From the NCBI RefSeq assembly GCF_002101585.1, contig NZ_LQOT01000018.1:1-64000 (forward strand): DNA of 64,000 nucleotides, in the 5' to 3' direction. This DNA comes from Mycolicibacter engbaekii (GTDB taxonomy: Bacteria > Actinomycetota > Actinomycetes > Mycobacteriales > Mycobacteriaceae). How positions within the stretch are numbered: position 1 is the first letter of the stretch; the number at the start of each line of letters is the position of its first letter. The position numbers and the translations under genes are program-made. The notes under the pieces are model-generated. The model saw nothing but the letters and a program-made list of their open reading frames with translations, was not told where the DNA came from and made no database searches. This document shows, piece by piece, positions 20,299 through 29,132 of the stretch.

Positions 20299-21120
20299 AT
20301 GCAGCAGACACAGCTGACCGGCCTGGCCAAGGAATTGATGCCGGTGCCGGACCCACATCCCGACGTGTTCGATCGGCAGTGGCCGCTGCGGGTCGCCGAC
20401 ATCGACCGCGTGGGCCGGCTGCGGATGGACGCCGCCGCCCGCCACATTCAGGACATCGGCCAGGACCAGTTGCGCGAGGGCGGGTATCAGGAAACGCACC
20501 CGCTGTGGATCGTCCGGCGCACCATGATGGATCTGATCGCGCCTATCGAGTTCCAGGACATGTTGCGGATGCGGCGCTGGTGTTCGGGCACGTCCAACCG
20601 GTGGTGTGAGATGCGGGTCCGCATCGACGGCCGCAAGGGCGGACTGATCGAATCCGAGGCGTTCTGGATCAACATCAACCGCGAGACCCAGGGGCCGGCG
20701 CGGATCTCCGAAGACTTCCTGGCCGGACTGAAGCGCACCACCAGCGTCGACCGGCTTCGCTGGAAGGCCTACCTGAGTCGCGGGGACCGTGACGTGAGGA
20801 CTGGGGCCGCCGAGATCCGCGAGTACCCCATCCGGTTCACCGACATCGACCTGTTCGACCACATGAACAACTCGGTGTACTGGAGCGTGGTCGAGGACTA
20901 CCTGTCGAGCTACCCGGAACTGCTCGGTGCCCCGCTGCGGGTCACGCTCGAACACGACGCGCCCGTCGCGCTGGGCGACAAATTGGAGATCGTCTCGCAC
21001 GTTCATCCCGCCGGCTCGACCGACAAGTTCGGTCCGGAGCTGACCGACCGCACTGTTAGAACGCTCACATACGTGGTGGGCGACGAAGTCAAGGCGCTCG
21101 CAGCGATCTTTCCGCTGTAA
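20299..21120 (+). CDS. Acyl-ACP thioesterase family protein, Rv0466-like
   Basis: 273 residues from ATG 20299 preceded by GGGGAGC; the earlier in-frame start lacks a ribosome site. Two hot-dog domains are visible: the first has VADIDRVGRLRMDAAARHIQDIGQD, the second YPIRFTDIDLFDHMNNSVYWSVVEDYL with the Asp-His-Asn type catalytic region expected of FatA/FatB thioesterases. It should hydrolyse acyl-ACP or acyl-CoA to free fatty acid. It is divergent from ramB and upstream of icl, as in M. tuberculosis. Physiological substrate unknown. Confidence 0.85.
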   Translation: MQQTQLTGLAKELMPVPDPHPDVFDRQWPLRVADIDRVGRLRMDAAARHIQDIGQDQLREGGYQETHPLWIVRRTMMDLIAPIEFQDMLRMRRWCSGTSNRWCEMRVRIDGRKGGLIESEAFWININRETQGPARISEDFLAGLKRTTSVDRLRWKAYLSRGDRDVRTGAAEIREYPIRFTDIDLFDHMNNSVYWSVVEDYLSSYPELLGAPLRVTLEHDAPVALGDKLEIVSHVHPAGSTDKFGPELTDRTVRTLTYVVGDEVKALAAIFPL

Positions 21121-21430
21121 CGCGTTCTAGTCAGTACGCGCGTACTGCTAAAAGCGGCGCTGACCTGTGCGGATAAGTTACCGGCCGGTAGCTTTCCGGC
21201 GGATTTCACGACCGGCTTTTTGGACGGTTCTTCGCAAACTTTGCAAATTGGCGTGGTTGCATGGCGGAACTTGGCAATTAAACCGCTGGACCTGGGCAGA
21301 TGTGCTGTGCCATGGTCGCCTCATCACACCAGTGGAAACGTCGGGGTGTTAGCAAGGCCGGGAAGTGATTCGCAGCGCTGCGCTAGAGCACGACCGCCCC
21401 GACGATCGAGACCGCAAAGGAGCGCATCCG
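21121..21430. promoter_or_regulatory. icl upstream region
   Basis: 310 bases with no coding frame of note, more AT-rich than the surroundings in its middle. It carries a RamB-type site at 21236-21247 and a weaker one at 21266-21279. The icl ribosome site AAAGGAG lies at its right end. Confidence 0.6.
21236..21247 (+). promoter_or_regulatory. Candidate RamB binding site
   Basis: AAACTTTGCAAA, about 185 bases before icl. This agrees with the AACTTTGCAAA-type motif reported for RamB in corynebacteria and mycobacteria. A second, poorer copy (GAACTTGGCAAT, 21267-21278) follows 31 bases later, which would allow cooperative binding. Confidence 0.65.
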
Positions 21431-22717
21431 ATGTCGACCGTTGGCACGCCCAAGAGCCCCGAGCAGATCCAGCACGACTGGGACCACAACCCGCGTTGGA
21501 AGGGCGTCACCCGCACCTACACCGCCGAGGACGTCGTCGCGTTGCAGGGCCGCGTCGTCGAGGAGCACACCCTGGCCCGTCGCGGCGCCGAGGTGCTCTG
21601 GGAGCAGCTGCACGACCTGGACTACATCAACGCCCTGGGCGCGCTGACCGGCAACATGGCCGTCCAGCAGGTCCGGGCCGGCCTCAAGGCCATCTACCTG
21701 TCCGGCTGGCAGGTCGCCGGCGACGCGAACCTGTCCGGACACACCTACCCCGACCAGAGCCTCTACCCGGCCAACTCGGTCCCGCAGGTGGTGCGCCGGA
21801 TCAACAACGCGCTGCTGCGCGCTGACGAGATCGCCAAGGTGGAGGGCGACACCTCGGTGGACAACTGGCTGGCCCCGATCGTGGCCGACGGCGAAGCCGG
21901 CTTCGGTGGTGCGCTCAACGTCTACGAGCTGCAGAAGGCGATGATCGCCGCCGGTGTGGCGGGCTCGCACTGGGAAGACCAGCTGGCCTCGGAGAAGAAG
22001 TGCGGCCACCTGGGCGGCAAGGTGCTGATCCCCACCCAGCAGCACATCCGCACCCTGACCTCGGCGCGCCTGGCCGCCGACGTCGCCGACGTGCCGACCG
22101 TGGTGATCGCTCGCACCGACGCCGAGGCCGCCACCCTGATCACCTCCGACGTCGACGAGCGCGACCAGCCGTTCATCACCGGCGACCGGACCGCGGAGGG
22201 CTTCTACCGGGTGCGCAACGGCCTGGAGCCGTGCATCGCCCGGGCCAAGGCCTACGCCCCCTACGCCGACCTGATCTGGATGGAGACCGGCACCCCGGAC
22301 CTGGAGCTGGCGCGCAAGTTCGCCGAGGGCGTCAAGGCCGAGTTCCCCGACCAGATGCTGGCCTACAACTGCTCGCCGTCGTTCAACTGGCGCCAGCACC
22401 TGGACGACGCGACCATCGCCAAGTTCCAGAACGAGCTGGGCGCCATGGGCTTCAAGTTCCAGTTCATCACCCTGGCCGGCTTCCACGCGCTGAACTACTC
22501 GATGTTCGATCTGGCCCACGGCTACGCCCGCAACCAGATGAGCGCCTACGTCGAGCTGCAGGAGCGCGAGTTCGCCGCCGAGTCGCGTGGCTACACCGCC
22601 ACCAAGCACCAGCGCGAGGTCGGTGCCGGTTACTTCGACCGGATCGCCACCACGGTGGACCCGGCGTCGTCGACCACCGCGCTGGCGGGTTCGACCGAAG
22701 AGGGTCAGTTCCACTAG
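21431..22717 (+). CDS. icl: Isocitrate lyase
   Basis: 428 residues, identical in length to M. tuberculosis Icl1 (Rv0467). The catalytic loop KKCGHLGGK near 190 has the active-site Cys, and YNCSPSFNW near 313 is the substrate-binding segment. It splits isocitrate to glyoxylate and succinate, the first step of the glyoxylate shunt, and also serves as methylisocitrate lyase. AAAGGAG precedes the ATG. RamB-type sites upstream point to carbon-source control. A long hairpin follows the gene. Confidence 0.95.
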   Translation: MSTVGTPKSPEQIQHDWDHNPRWKGVTRTYTAEDVVALQGRVVEEHTLARRGAEVLWEQLHDLDYINALGALTGNMAVQQVRAGLKAIYLSGWQVAGDANLSGHTYPDQSLYPANSVPQVVRRINNALLRADEIAKVEGDTSVDNWLAPIVADGEAGFGGALNVYELQKAMIAAGVAGSHWEDQLASEKKCGHLGGKVLIPTQQHIRTLTSARLAADVADVPTVVIARTDAEAATLITSDVDERDQPFITGDRTAEGFYRVRNGLEPCIARAKAYAPYADLIWMETGTPDLELARKFAEGVKAEFPDQMLAYNCSPSFNWRQHLDDATIAKFQNELGAMGFKFQFITLAGFHALNYSMFDLAHGYARNQMSAYVELQEREFAAESRGYTATKHQREVGAGYFDRIATTVDPASSTTALAGSTEEGQFH

Positions 22718-22750
22718 GCCTCAATGGCACCAGCCATGAGGCGAGATTCG

Positions 22751-22812
22751 CGCCGAGCGTGAACGTAGGGCGGCTTTCTTGTCGGATTCCCGCCCTACGT
22801 TCACACTCGGCG
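22751..22812. terminator. Long inverted repeat between icl and fadB2
   Basis: Arms 22751-22772 and 22791-22812 are 22 bases each with a single mismatch, around an 18-base loop. The arm CGCCGAGCGTGAACGTAGGG is GC-rich and could fold into a strong stem 33 bases after the icl stop. There is no U-tract, so it may be a mycobacterial-type terminator, an mRNA-stabilising element or a dispersed palindromic repeat. Confidence 0.7.
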
Positions 22813-22917
22813 GTCAGCACCCCGGGGAGTTGACAGCGCAGGCCCCGTCCAGCCATGTTGGGCGGGGCTTGTTGCTGCCGCCGAGACAAAACTTGCCGTG
22901 AGGCCGAAAGGAACACA

Positions 22918-23772
22918 GTGTCGATCCAACGAGTAGGTGTCATCGGAGCCGGTCAGATGGGCGCCGGAATCGCCGAGGTGTCGGCGCGTGCCGGCGTCGA
23001 GGTGAAGGTTTTCGAGACCACCGACGCACTGGTGACCGCCGGGCGTAACCGGATCGTCAAGTCGCTGGAGCGCGGCGTGAGCGCCGGCAAGATCACCGAG
23101 CGCGAGCGCGACGACGCCGTCGGCAACCTGTCCTTCACCACCGATCTCGGGGACTTCGCCGATCGGCAGCTGGTGATCGAGGCGGTCATCGAAGACGACA
23201 CCGTCAAGTCGAAGATCTTCGCCGAGCTGGACAAGGTGATCACCGACCCGGACGCCGTGCTCGCCTCGAACACCTCGTCCATTCCGATCATGAAGATCGC
23301 CGCCGCCACGCAGAACCCGCAGCGCGTGCTGGGCCTGCACTTCTTCAACCCGGTTCCGGTGCTGCCCCTGGTCGAACTGGTCAGCACGCTGGTCACCGAC
23401 CCGGCCGCCGCCGACCGCACCGAGGAATTCGCCAGCGCGGTGCTGGGCAAGCAGGTGGTGCGCTGCTCGGACCGGTCCGGTTTCGTGGTGAACGCCCTGC
23501 TGGTGCCCTACCTGTTGTCGGCGGTGCGCATGCTGGAGTCCGGCTTCGCCACCGTCGAGGACATCGACAAGGCGATCGTCGCCGGACTGTCGCACCCGAT
23601 GGGCCCGCTGCGGCTGTCCGACCTGGTCGGCCTGGACACCCTGAAGCTGATCGCCGACAAGATGTACGAGGAGTTCAAGGAGCCGCTCTACGCCGCGCCG
23701 CCGCTGCTGCTGCGCATGGTCGAGGCCGGCCAACTCGGCAAGAAGTCCGGCCGCGGCTTCTACACGTACTGA
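22918..23772 (+). CDS. fadB2: 3-hydroxybutyryl-CoA dehydrogenase
   Basis: 284 residues from GTG 22918 with GAAAGGA upstream. The N-terminal Rossmann motif GVIGAGQMGAGIAEV, then SNTSSIPI and GLHFFNPVPVLPLVE with the catalytic His, and the helical C-terminal domain with the D...G..HPMGPLRLSDLVGLD motif. It oxidises 3-hydroxyacyl-CoA with NAD in short-chain beta-oxidation. Matches Rv0468 in length and place. In M. tuberculosis umaA and pcaA follow; here they do not. Confidence 0.93.
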   Translation: MSIQRVGVIGAGQMGAGIAEVSARAGVEVKVFETTDALVTAGRNRIVKSLERGVSAGKITERERDDAVGNLSFTTDLGDFADRQLVIEAVIEDDTVKSKIFAELDKVITDPDAVLASNTSSIPIMKIAAATQNPQRVLGLHFFNPVPVLPLVELVSTLVTDPAAADRTEEFASAVLGKQVVRCSDRSGFVVNALLVPYLLSAVRMLESGFATVEDIDKAIVAGLSHPMGPLRLSDLVGLDTLKLIADKMYEEFKEPLYAAPPLLLRMVEAGQLGKKSGRGFYTY

Positions 23773-23793
23773 TCCCCGAGCTGCCCCGCGGGG

Positions 23794-24237
23794 TTAATGC
23801 GTGGCCGTCACGCCGTAGGCGAACCAGCAGGGTTTGCCCTCCATCGGGGAGTCGAACGGCGTCGCCGTGCGGGTCAGCCCCTCGGGCGGGATCAGGGTGG
23901 GGACGCCGTTGAAGACGACGCACTTGGAGTCGGTGAGCAGGTCCTGGGGTGGCCGCTCACCTGCCGGTGCGTCCTGGATGCCCTGATTGGCGGCGCGATT
24001 GGCCTGCTCGGCGGCGCTCCTGGCCTCGTTGACAGCCCGGTTGGCGATTCCGGCCGCGCAGGCCTGCGGGTCCTGAGGTTGCCCCTGATCGTCGCCGGCG
24101 CACGCATCCTGTCCTTGCCCGCCCGGCGGTTCCGGCTCATCCGCGCCGGCCGGTGCGGCAAACGTCAGAATCGCCCCGGTGGCGATCAAGGCCGACACGA
24201 CCGTTCTCACGGTGCTTGGGTAGCGCTTTGCGGACAT
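23794..24237 (-). CDS. Small secreted protein of unknown function
   Basis: 147 residues with a Sec signal peptide (about 1-32, core VVSALIATGAILTFAAP, probable cut after AGA). The mature part starts acidic and Pro/Gln-rich, has two early cysteines (DACAGDDQG, ACAAGI), an Ala-rich amphipathic stretch and a C-terminal domain with two more cysteines (KCVVFNG and GKPCWFAYG), so two disulfides are possible. No known family recognised. It lies between fadB2 and the TetR gene where M. tuberculosis has small ORFs Rv0470A/Rv0471c. Confidence 0.7.
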   Translation of the reverse strand: MSAKRYPSTVRTVVSALIATGAILTFAAPAGADEPEPPGGQGQDACAGDDQGQPQDPQACAAGIANRAVNEARSAAEQANRAANQGIQDAPAGERPPQDLLTDSKCVVFNGVPTLIPPEGLTRTATPFDSPMEGKPCWFAYGVTATH

Positions 24238-24383
24238 AGCGAGGCACCTGCCTTCCCGGGTCTTCTCGGGCAGCGCATCGATCGGACGGATCTGCCCCCC
24301 AGCCGAGGTTTCGGCGTACCCGTGACGTTAGGCGACAGGGCCGCCCGAGAGATACAGGGATTTCCCTGGTATTGGGCCAGGCC

Positions 24384-25118
24384 TCAGCGGCTTTGTGTGC
24401 CCGCCGCTCGCCGCCACGGCAGTATCGGTGACGGGTGCGGTCCGGCGTTGAACTTCTCCAGCGATCCGCCCACCTCGACGATCCCGCAGAGCGCGTTCCA
24501 GCTCAGCATCGTCAGATAGTCGATCAGGTCATCGGCGCTCATCCGCGGGTCCAGCAGCCACGAGTGGGTGGCCAGCTGCACGCCGCCGACGATCATGTAG
24601 GCCCAGGGCTCGACTCCCTGGGTGTCCATGCCGACCGCTTTCATCCGGCGCCGAAGCATCACGGCGAGCATCCGGGCGATGATCCGCTCGGAGTCGGCGA
24701 TCACCTTGCTCTTGCTGGCCGAGCTGTTGGCCATCACGAACCGGTACGGCTCGGGTTCGTTGGCCACGGTCTGCACGTAGACCCGGATGATCTCGCGGAC
24801 CAGGTCGTAGCCATCGAGGTTCGCTGACAGCGCCGCGGCCATGTTCGGGATCAGCGTGGTCTGCGCGAAGCGCATCATCACCGCGGTGGTGAGGTCGTTC
24901 TTGTCGACGAAGTACCGGTACAGGACGGTCTTGGACACGCCGATCTCCGCGGCGATCTCGTCCATGCTCACATAGCGGCCACGGCGCCGGATCGCCTCGA
25001 TCGTCCCGTCGACGAGATCGTTGCGGCGATCGACCTTGTGCTGGTGCCACCGCCGTTTGCGCCCGTCAGACTTAGCGGTGCCCGTATGGAGCTGCTGTGC
25101 CACTATCGCGGATTCCAT
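24384..25118 (-). CDS. madR: TetR-family regulator, MadR ortholog (Rv0472c-like)
   Basis: 244 residues. The TetR helix-turn-helix spans about 35-80 (RGRYVSMDEIAAEIGVSKTVLYRYFVDKNDL), preceded by a basic arm RKRRWHQHK. The remaining helices form the ligand domain. Length and neighbours (divergent from the DUF445 gene) match M. tuberculosis Rv0472c, reported as MadR, an acyl-CoA-responsive repressor of the mycolate desaturases desA1/desA2. Those target genes are not in this window. The ATG at 25118 follows TAGGTCTAGTGA. Functional transfer rests on synteny and family resemblance. Confidence 0.75.
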   Translation of the reverse strand: MESAIVAQQLHTGTAKSDGRKRRWHQHKVDRRNDLVDGTIEAIRRRGRYVSMDEIAAEIGVSKTVLYRYFVDKNDLTTAVMMRFAQTTLIPNMAAALSANLDGYDLVREIIRVYVQTVANEPEPYRFVMANSSASKSKVIADSERIIARMLAVMLRRRMKAVGMDTQGVEPWAYMIVGGVQLATHSWLLDPRMSADDLIDYLTMLSWNALCGIVEVGGSLEKFNAGPHPSPILPWRRAAGTQSR

Positions 25119-25191
25119 TCACTAGACCTAATAGATAATACGGGCTGGTCCAGCAAACTTCGTGGGCCGGTAACAGTAACCGGCCGCGCAG

Positions 25192-26544
25192 ATGGCGGAT
25201 GATGGTGTGGTGGCGGATCTACAGAATCAGCCGAGTTGGCCGGGCGCTGCGCAAACCGTGCAGGCCTTGGCGGAGTCGTTCGCCGGTGCTGATCCGGCCG
25301 CGGACGCGGTCCGATTGCGGGACCTGCGCCGGATGAAGGTGGTGGCGCTGAGCTTCCTGCTCGGTGCCACCGTGGTCTTCCTGCTCTGCCGGTGGGCGCA
25401 GGCAGACGGCCTGGCCCCGGCCTGGGTGGGCTACGTCGGCGCCGCGGCCGAAGCCGGCATGGTGGGCGCGCTGGCGGATTGGTTCGCCGTCACCGCGCTG
25501 TTCAAGCACCCCCTGGGCATTCCCATCCCGCACACCGCGATCATCAAGCGCAAGAAGGATCAGCTGGGGGAGGGGCTGGGCACCTTCGTCCGGGAGAACT
25601 TTCTGTCACCACCGGTGATCGAGACCAAGCTGCGCGACGCGCAGATCGCCGGCCGGGTGGGCAAGTGGCTCTCGGAGCCGGTGCACGCCGAGCGGGTGGC
25701 CGGCGAAACCGCCACGGTGCTGCGGGTCCTGATCGAGATGCTGCGCGACGACGACGTCCAGGACGTGATCGACCGGATGATCGTGCGTCGCATCGCCGAA
25801 CCGCACTGGGGACCGCCCATCGGCCGCGTGCTGGGTTCGCTTCTGGCCGAGAACCGGCAGGAGGCGCTGATCCAGCTGCTGGCCGACCGCGCCTTCCAGT
25901 GGTCGCTCAACGCCGGTGAGGTCATTCAGCGGGTGGTGGAGCGCGACTCGCCGTCCTGGTCGCCGCGCTTCGTCGACCACCTGGTGGGCGATCGCATTCA
26001 CCGGGAGCTGATGGATTTCACCGACAAGGTGCGCCGCAATCCCGACCACGAGCTGCGGCGCAGCGCGACCCGATTTCTGTTCGAGTTCGCCGACGACCTG
26101 CAGCACGACCAGGCGACCATCGCCAAAGCCGACGCCGTCAAGGAGCAGCTGATGGCCCGCGACGAGGTGGCCAACGCCGCGGCCACCGCCTGGCGGACAC
26201 TCAAGCGTCTGGTGCTCGAGGGTGTCGACGATCCGTCCAGCGCGCTGCGCACCCGGGTGGCCGCGACCGCGGTCCAGGTAGGCGAGTCGCTGCGTGACAA
26301 GGCTGAACTGCGCGACAAGGTGGACAACTGGATCGTGCGGGGCGCCCAGCACCTGGTGGGCCACTACGGGGTGGAGATCACCGCGATCATCACCGAGACC
26401 ATTGAGCGCTGGGACGCCGCCGAGGCCAGCCGGCGCATCGAACTGCATGTGGGGCGCGATCTGCAGTTCATCCGGATCAACGGAACCGTGGTGGGGGCAC
26501 TGGCCGGCCTGGCGATCTACACCATTGCCCAACTTATGTTCTGA
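25192..26544 (+). CDS. DUF445 membrane protein, Rv0473-like
   Basis: 450 residues. A hydrophobic helix near 48-66, then the DUF445 signature GYVGAAAEAGMVGALADWFAVTALFKHPLGIPIPHTAIIKRKKDQLGEGLGTFV. A long charged helical region with repeated amphipathic segments follows, and a C-terminal anchor helix (GTVVGALAGLAIYTIAQLMF). The family is widespread and uncharacterised. The topology, a long helical body held by both ends, resembles membrane-spanning coiled tethers. Divergent from madR. Confidence 0.85.
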   Translation: MADDGVVADLQNQPSWPGAAQTVQALAESFAGADPAADAVRLRDLRRMKVVALSFLLGATVVFLLCRWAQADGLAPAWVGYVGAAAEAGMVGALADWFAVTALFKHPLGIPIPHTAIIKRKKDQLGEGLGTFVRENFLSPPVIETKLRDAQIAGRVGKWLSEPVHAERVAGETATVLRVLIEMLRDDDVQDVIDRMIVRRIAEPHWGPPIGRVLGSLLAENRQEALIQLLADRAFQWSLNAGEVIQRVVERDSPSWSPRFVDHLVGDRIHRELMDFTDKVRRNPDHELRRSATRFLFEFADDLQHDQATIAKADAVKEQLMARDEVANAAATAWRTLKRLVLEGVDDPSSALRTRVAATAVQVGESLRDKAELRDKVDNWIVRGAQHLVGHYGVEITAIITETIERWDAAEASRRIELHVGRDLQFIRINGTVVGALAGLAIYTIAQLMF

Positions 26545-26553
26545 CCTGCGCTA

Positions 26554-26590
26554 GCAAGTGCTTGCAAAAGTTAGCACTCGGCATTATCGT
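26554..26590 (+). promoter_or_regulatory. Promoter and candidate operator of the Rv0474-like gene
   Basis: TTGCAA (26562-26567) and TATCGT (26585-26590) are 17 bases apart, a good -35/-10 pair, ending five bases before GTG 26596. The palindrome GCAAG-TG-CTTGC (26554-26565) overlaps the -35 box, the expected place for an autoregulating repressor. Confidence 0.55.
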
Positions 26591-26595
26591 GACAC

Positions 26596-27024
26596 GTGTC
26601 AGCAATGATCAGCTCGCGAAAGGGGTCACCGGTGTCGCAGGACGACAAGCTCGCGGCAGTGGTTTCCACGGCAGCGGCGGATATCGGCAGCTTCATCCGG
26701 ACCCAGCGCGAAGCCGCGCAGGTGTCCATGCGGCAGCTGGCCGAGAAGGCCGGTGTCAGCAACCCGTATCTGAGCCAGATCGAACGAGGGTTGCGCAAGC
26801 CCTCCGCTGACGTCCTCAATCAGATCGCCAAAGCCCTGAGGGTCTCCGCCGAGGTGCTCTACGTCCGGGCGGGAATCTTGGAGCCGAGTGAGAAGAGCGA
26901 GGTTCGTGACGCCGTGGTGGCCGATACGGCGATCACGGAACGGCAGAAGCAAGTTCTGCTCGACATCTACGGCTCCTTCGTCCAGCAGAACGAAGCCGAA
27001 GGTGAGGAGACGCCACCTGACTGA
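26596..27024 (+). CDS. XRE-family regulator, Rv0474-like
   Basis: 142 residues from GTG 26596, close to the 140 of M. tuberculosis Rv0474. A start at GTG 26632 (130 residues, with GAAAGGGG upstream) is the alternative. The helix-turn-helix is clear: FIRTQREAAQVSMRQLAEKAGVSNPYLSQIERG near 37-70. The C-terminus is short, helical and acidic. Rv0474 has been described as a copper-responsive repressor; no Cys or His cluster is obvious here. It precedes hbhA on the same strand with 60 bases between, so it may influence hbhA expression. Confidence 0.85.
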   Translation: MSAMISSRKGSPVSQDDKLAAVVSTAAADIGSFIRTQREAAQVSMRQLAEKAGVSNPYLSQIERGLRKPSADVLNQIAKALRVSAEVLYVRAGILEPSEKSEVRDAVVADTAITERQKQVLLDIYGSFVQQNEAEGEETPPD

Positions 27025-27084
27025 TCCGCATGCGTTCTCCTGACGAAATGCCCACGCAAGATTTCACACCGAAAGGAACCCGAA

Positions 27085-27693
27085 ATGGCTGAGAACCCGA
27101 CCATCGAAGAACTGAAGGCCCCGCTGCTCGCCGCGCTCGGCGCCGCTGACCTGGCCCTGGCCACCGTGAACGACCTCGTCGTCAACCTGCGCGAGCGGGC
27201 TGGCGAAGCCCGCGAGGACGCCAGCAACCGCGTCGAGGAGCGGCGCGCGCGGCTGACCAAGCTGCAGGAGGAGCTGCCCGAGCAGTTCGCCGAGTTGCGG
27301 GAGCGCTTCACCGCCGACGAGCTGCGCAAGGCCGCCGAGGGCTACGTGGAGGCTGCCAGCGAGCGCTACAACGACCTGGTGGCGCGCGGTGAAGCGGCCC
27401 TGGCGCGGCTGCGCAGCCAGACCGGTCTGGAAGACGCCTCCGCTCAGGTGGAGGGCTACGTGGACCAGGCCGTCGAACTGACCCAGGAGGTGCTGGGCAA
27501 CGTCGCGTCCCAGACCCGCGAGGTCGGTGAGCGTGCCGCCAAGCTGGTCGGCATCGAGCTGCCCAAGAAGGAAGAGGCCGCGCCGGCCCCCGCCGAGAAG
27601 CCCGCGGCTCCGGCGCCCGCCAAGAAGGCTCCGGCTGCCAAGAAGGCTCCGGCCGCCAAGAAGGCCCCGGCCAAGAAGGTCACCCAGAAGTAG
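27085..27693 (+). CDS. hbhA: Heparin-binding haemagglutinin
   Basis: 202 residues (M. tuberculosis HbhA has 199). Residues about 10-160 are a long charged helix with a coiled-coil pattern ([30 protein letters not shown]). The last 40 residues are the Lys-Ala-Pro repeats ([15 protein letters not shown]) that bind heparan sulfate and are methylated in pathogenic species. CGAAAGGAACC precedes the ATG. It is a surface adhesin that lacks a signal peptide and is also linked to lipid bodies. Similarity is strongest in the helical part. Confidence 0.95.
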   Translation: MAENPTIEELKAPLLAALGAADLALATVNDLVVNLRERAGEAREDASNRVEERRARLTKLQEELPEQFAELRERFTADELRKAAEGYVEAASERYNDLVARGEAALARLRSQTGLEDASAQVEGYVDQAVELTQEVLGNVASQTREVGERAAKLVGIELPKKEEAAPAPAEKPAAPAPAKKAPAAKKAPAAKKAPAKKVTQK

Positions 27694-27724
27694 TCGCAGT
27701 TCGACGCCCGGGACGGTGCCCGCC

Positions 27725-27730
27725 TAGGCT
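27725..27730 (+). promoter_or_regulatory. Probable -10 box of a leaderless transcript
   Basis: TAGGCT fits TAnnnT and ends six bases before the GTG at 27737. Confidence 0.45.
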
Positions 27731-27736
27731 TGCAGC

Positions 27737-28018
27737 GTGATCGCTGCGAACCTGGTGGGTACCGTCCTTGGCGTTTTGCAGATCGCCGTCTTCGCGACAT
27801 CGGTGTATGCCTTCGTCCACGCGGCGCTGCAACGCTCCGACGCCTACACCGCCGCCGACAAACTCACCAAGCCGGTCTGGCTGGTGATCCTCGCGGTGTG
27901 CGGGCTGATGGCGCTGCTGTTGCAGGTGATGGGCATGGCCATCGCGGCCTGCGCGGCGGGGGTCTATTTGGTGGACGTGCGGCCCCGACTCCTCGAGGTG
28001 CAAGGCAAGTCCCACTAG
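27737..28018 (+). CDS. DUF2516 membrane protein, Rv0476-like
   Basis: 93 residues from GTG 27737. Two to three transmembrane helices (about 4-28, 44-64, 65-80) with the short tail [15 protein letters not shown]. Matches the family of small actinobacterial membrane proteins that sit between hbhA and deoC. A leaderless -10 box supports the start. The next gene begins four bases after its stop. Function unknown. Confidence 0.8.
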   Translation: MIAANLVGTVLGVLQIAVFATSVYAFVHAALQRSDAYTAADKLTKPVWLVILAVCGLMALLLQVMGMAIAACAAGVYLVDVRPRLLEVQGKSH

Positions 28019-28022
28019 CGCC

Positions 28023-28424
28023 ATGCTGCGTTCGGTGTTTTCAGTTGCGCTGGCGGGTGCCGCGGTCGCGGTGTGTTGTGCCACGCCGGCAATGGCAGAG
28101 ATCGGCGGATACGTCGACCGCGCCGAGTGGGCCAGCTATGACGACGGTCTGAGCCTGCGGGTGTATCCGAGCGCCTCGGCCCGGGCGGCGGCGATCCGCC
28201 TCGACGCCGCGGCCGGCGAACAGGCGTGGCGCGAGGTGCTCAACCACGCCCCGGAGGCCGATCGGCCCGGAATGCGCGAGCAATTCCTCTGTCACTGGAA
28301 CTATGCCGAGTTCGCTCGACCCGGCAAGCTCAGCTGGAACCTGGAGCCGTGGCGGCCCGTCGTCGACTGGGTCACCATGCTGGAGTCCGGCTGCAATCCC
28401 GGCGCCGCCGAGGAGGTCTTCTGA
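28023..28424 (+). CDS. Secreted DUF2599 protein, Rv0477-like
   Basis: 133 residues with a signal peptide (1-25, [19 protein letters not shown]). The mature domain has [22 protein letters not shown], and an internal [10 protein letters not shown] plus the C-terminal ESGCNPG give two cysteines likely to form a disulfide. Family function is unknown. Starts four bases after the DUF2516 gene and its TGA overlaps the deoC ATG (TGATG), so the three form one operon. Confidence 0.85.
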   Translation: MLRSVFSVALAGAAVAVCCATPAMAEIGGYVDRAEWASYDDGLSLRVYPSASARAAAIRLDAAAGEQAWREVLNHAPEADRPGMREQFLCHWNYAEFARPGKLSWNLEPWRPVVDWVTMLESGCNPGAAEEVF

Positions 28425-29116
28425 TGTCCGCGACAGCCGCCGGCCGCTGGGGTCGTGACCAGGTTGCGCAGCGGGTCGACCACACACTGCTCAAACCCGA
28501 GGCGACCGCGGCCCAGGTCGTGGCCGTGGTCGCCGAAGCCGCCGAACTCGGCGTCGCCGCGGTCTGCGTGTCGCCTCTGATGGTGGCCGTCGCAGCGGCG
28601 GCGAACCCGGCCGGTGTCCCCATTGCTGCGGTCGCGGGCTTCCCGTCCGGCAAGCATCGGCCGGAGATCAAGGCCCAGGAGGCCGTGCTGGCCGCGGCGG
28701 ACGGGGCCGCTGAGATCGACATGGTGATCGACATCGGTGCGGCACTGGCAGGTGACTTCGCCGCGGTGGGCACCGACATCGCGACCGTGCGGGCCGCGGT
28801 GCCGGGCGCGGTGCTCAAGGTGATCCTGGAGTCCGCCGCGTTGCTGGAGCTCGCCGGTGACGCCACGCTGGTCGCCGCCTGCCGAGCCGCCGAAGACGCC
28901 GGAGCCGACTTCGTGAAGACCTCCACCGGCTTTCATCCGTGCGGCGGGGCATCGGTGCACGCGGTGTCGCTGATGGCCGACACGGTCGGGGACCGGCTGG
29001 GGGTCAAGGCCAGCGGCGGGATCCGCACGGCCGGCGAGGCGGTGGCCATGCTGGAGGCCGGGGCGACCCGGCTGGGGCTGTCGGGCACCCGCGCCGTGCT
29101 CGACGGGTTGGGCTAG
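28424..29116 (+). CDS. deoC: Deoxyribose-phosphate aldolase
   Basis: 230 residues in the class I aldolase TIM barrel. Conserved elements: [11 protein letters not shown] at the start, [35 protein letters not shown] with a catalytic Lys, [11 protein letters not shown] with the Schiff-base Lys near 165, and VKASGGIRT. It splits 2-deoxyribose-5-phosphate to glyceraldehyde-3-phosphate and acetaldehyde. The acetaldehyde could feed the ExaC-like dehydrogenase elsewhere in the window. Marks the left border of the monooxygenase insertion. Confidence 0.93.
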   Translation: MSATAAGRWGRDQVAQRVDHTLLKPEATAAQVVAVVAEAAELGVAAVCVSPLMVAVAAAANPAGVPIAAVAGFPSGKHRPEIKAQEAVLAAADGAAEIDMVIDIGAALAGDFAAVGTDIATVRAAVPGAVLKVILESAALLELAGDATLVAACRAAEDAGADFVKTSTGFHPCGGASVHAVSLMADTVGDRLGVKASGGIRTAGEAVAMLEAGATRLGLSGTRAVLDGLG

Positions 29117-29132
29117 CCCCGCCCACCGGCCC

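Noticed and set aside
26571..26579. TTAGCACTC as a CIRCE heat-shock element
   Set aside because: Only one half is present. The second half GAGTGCTAA at nine-base spacing is absent, and the gene downstream is not a chaperone.
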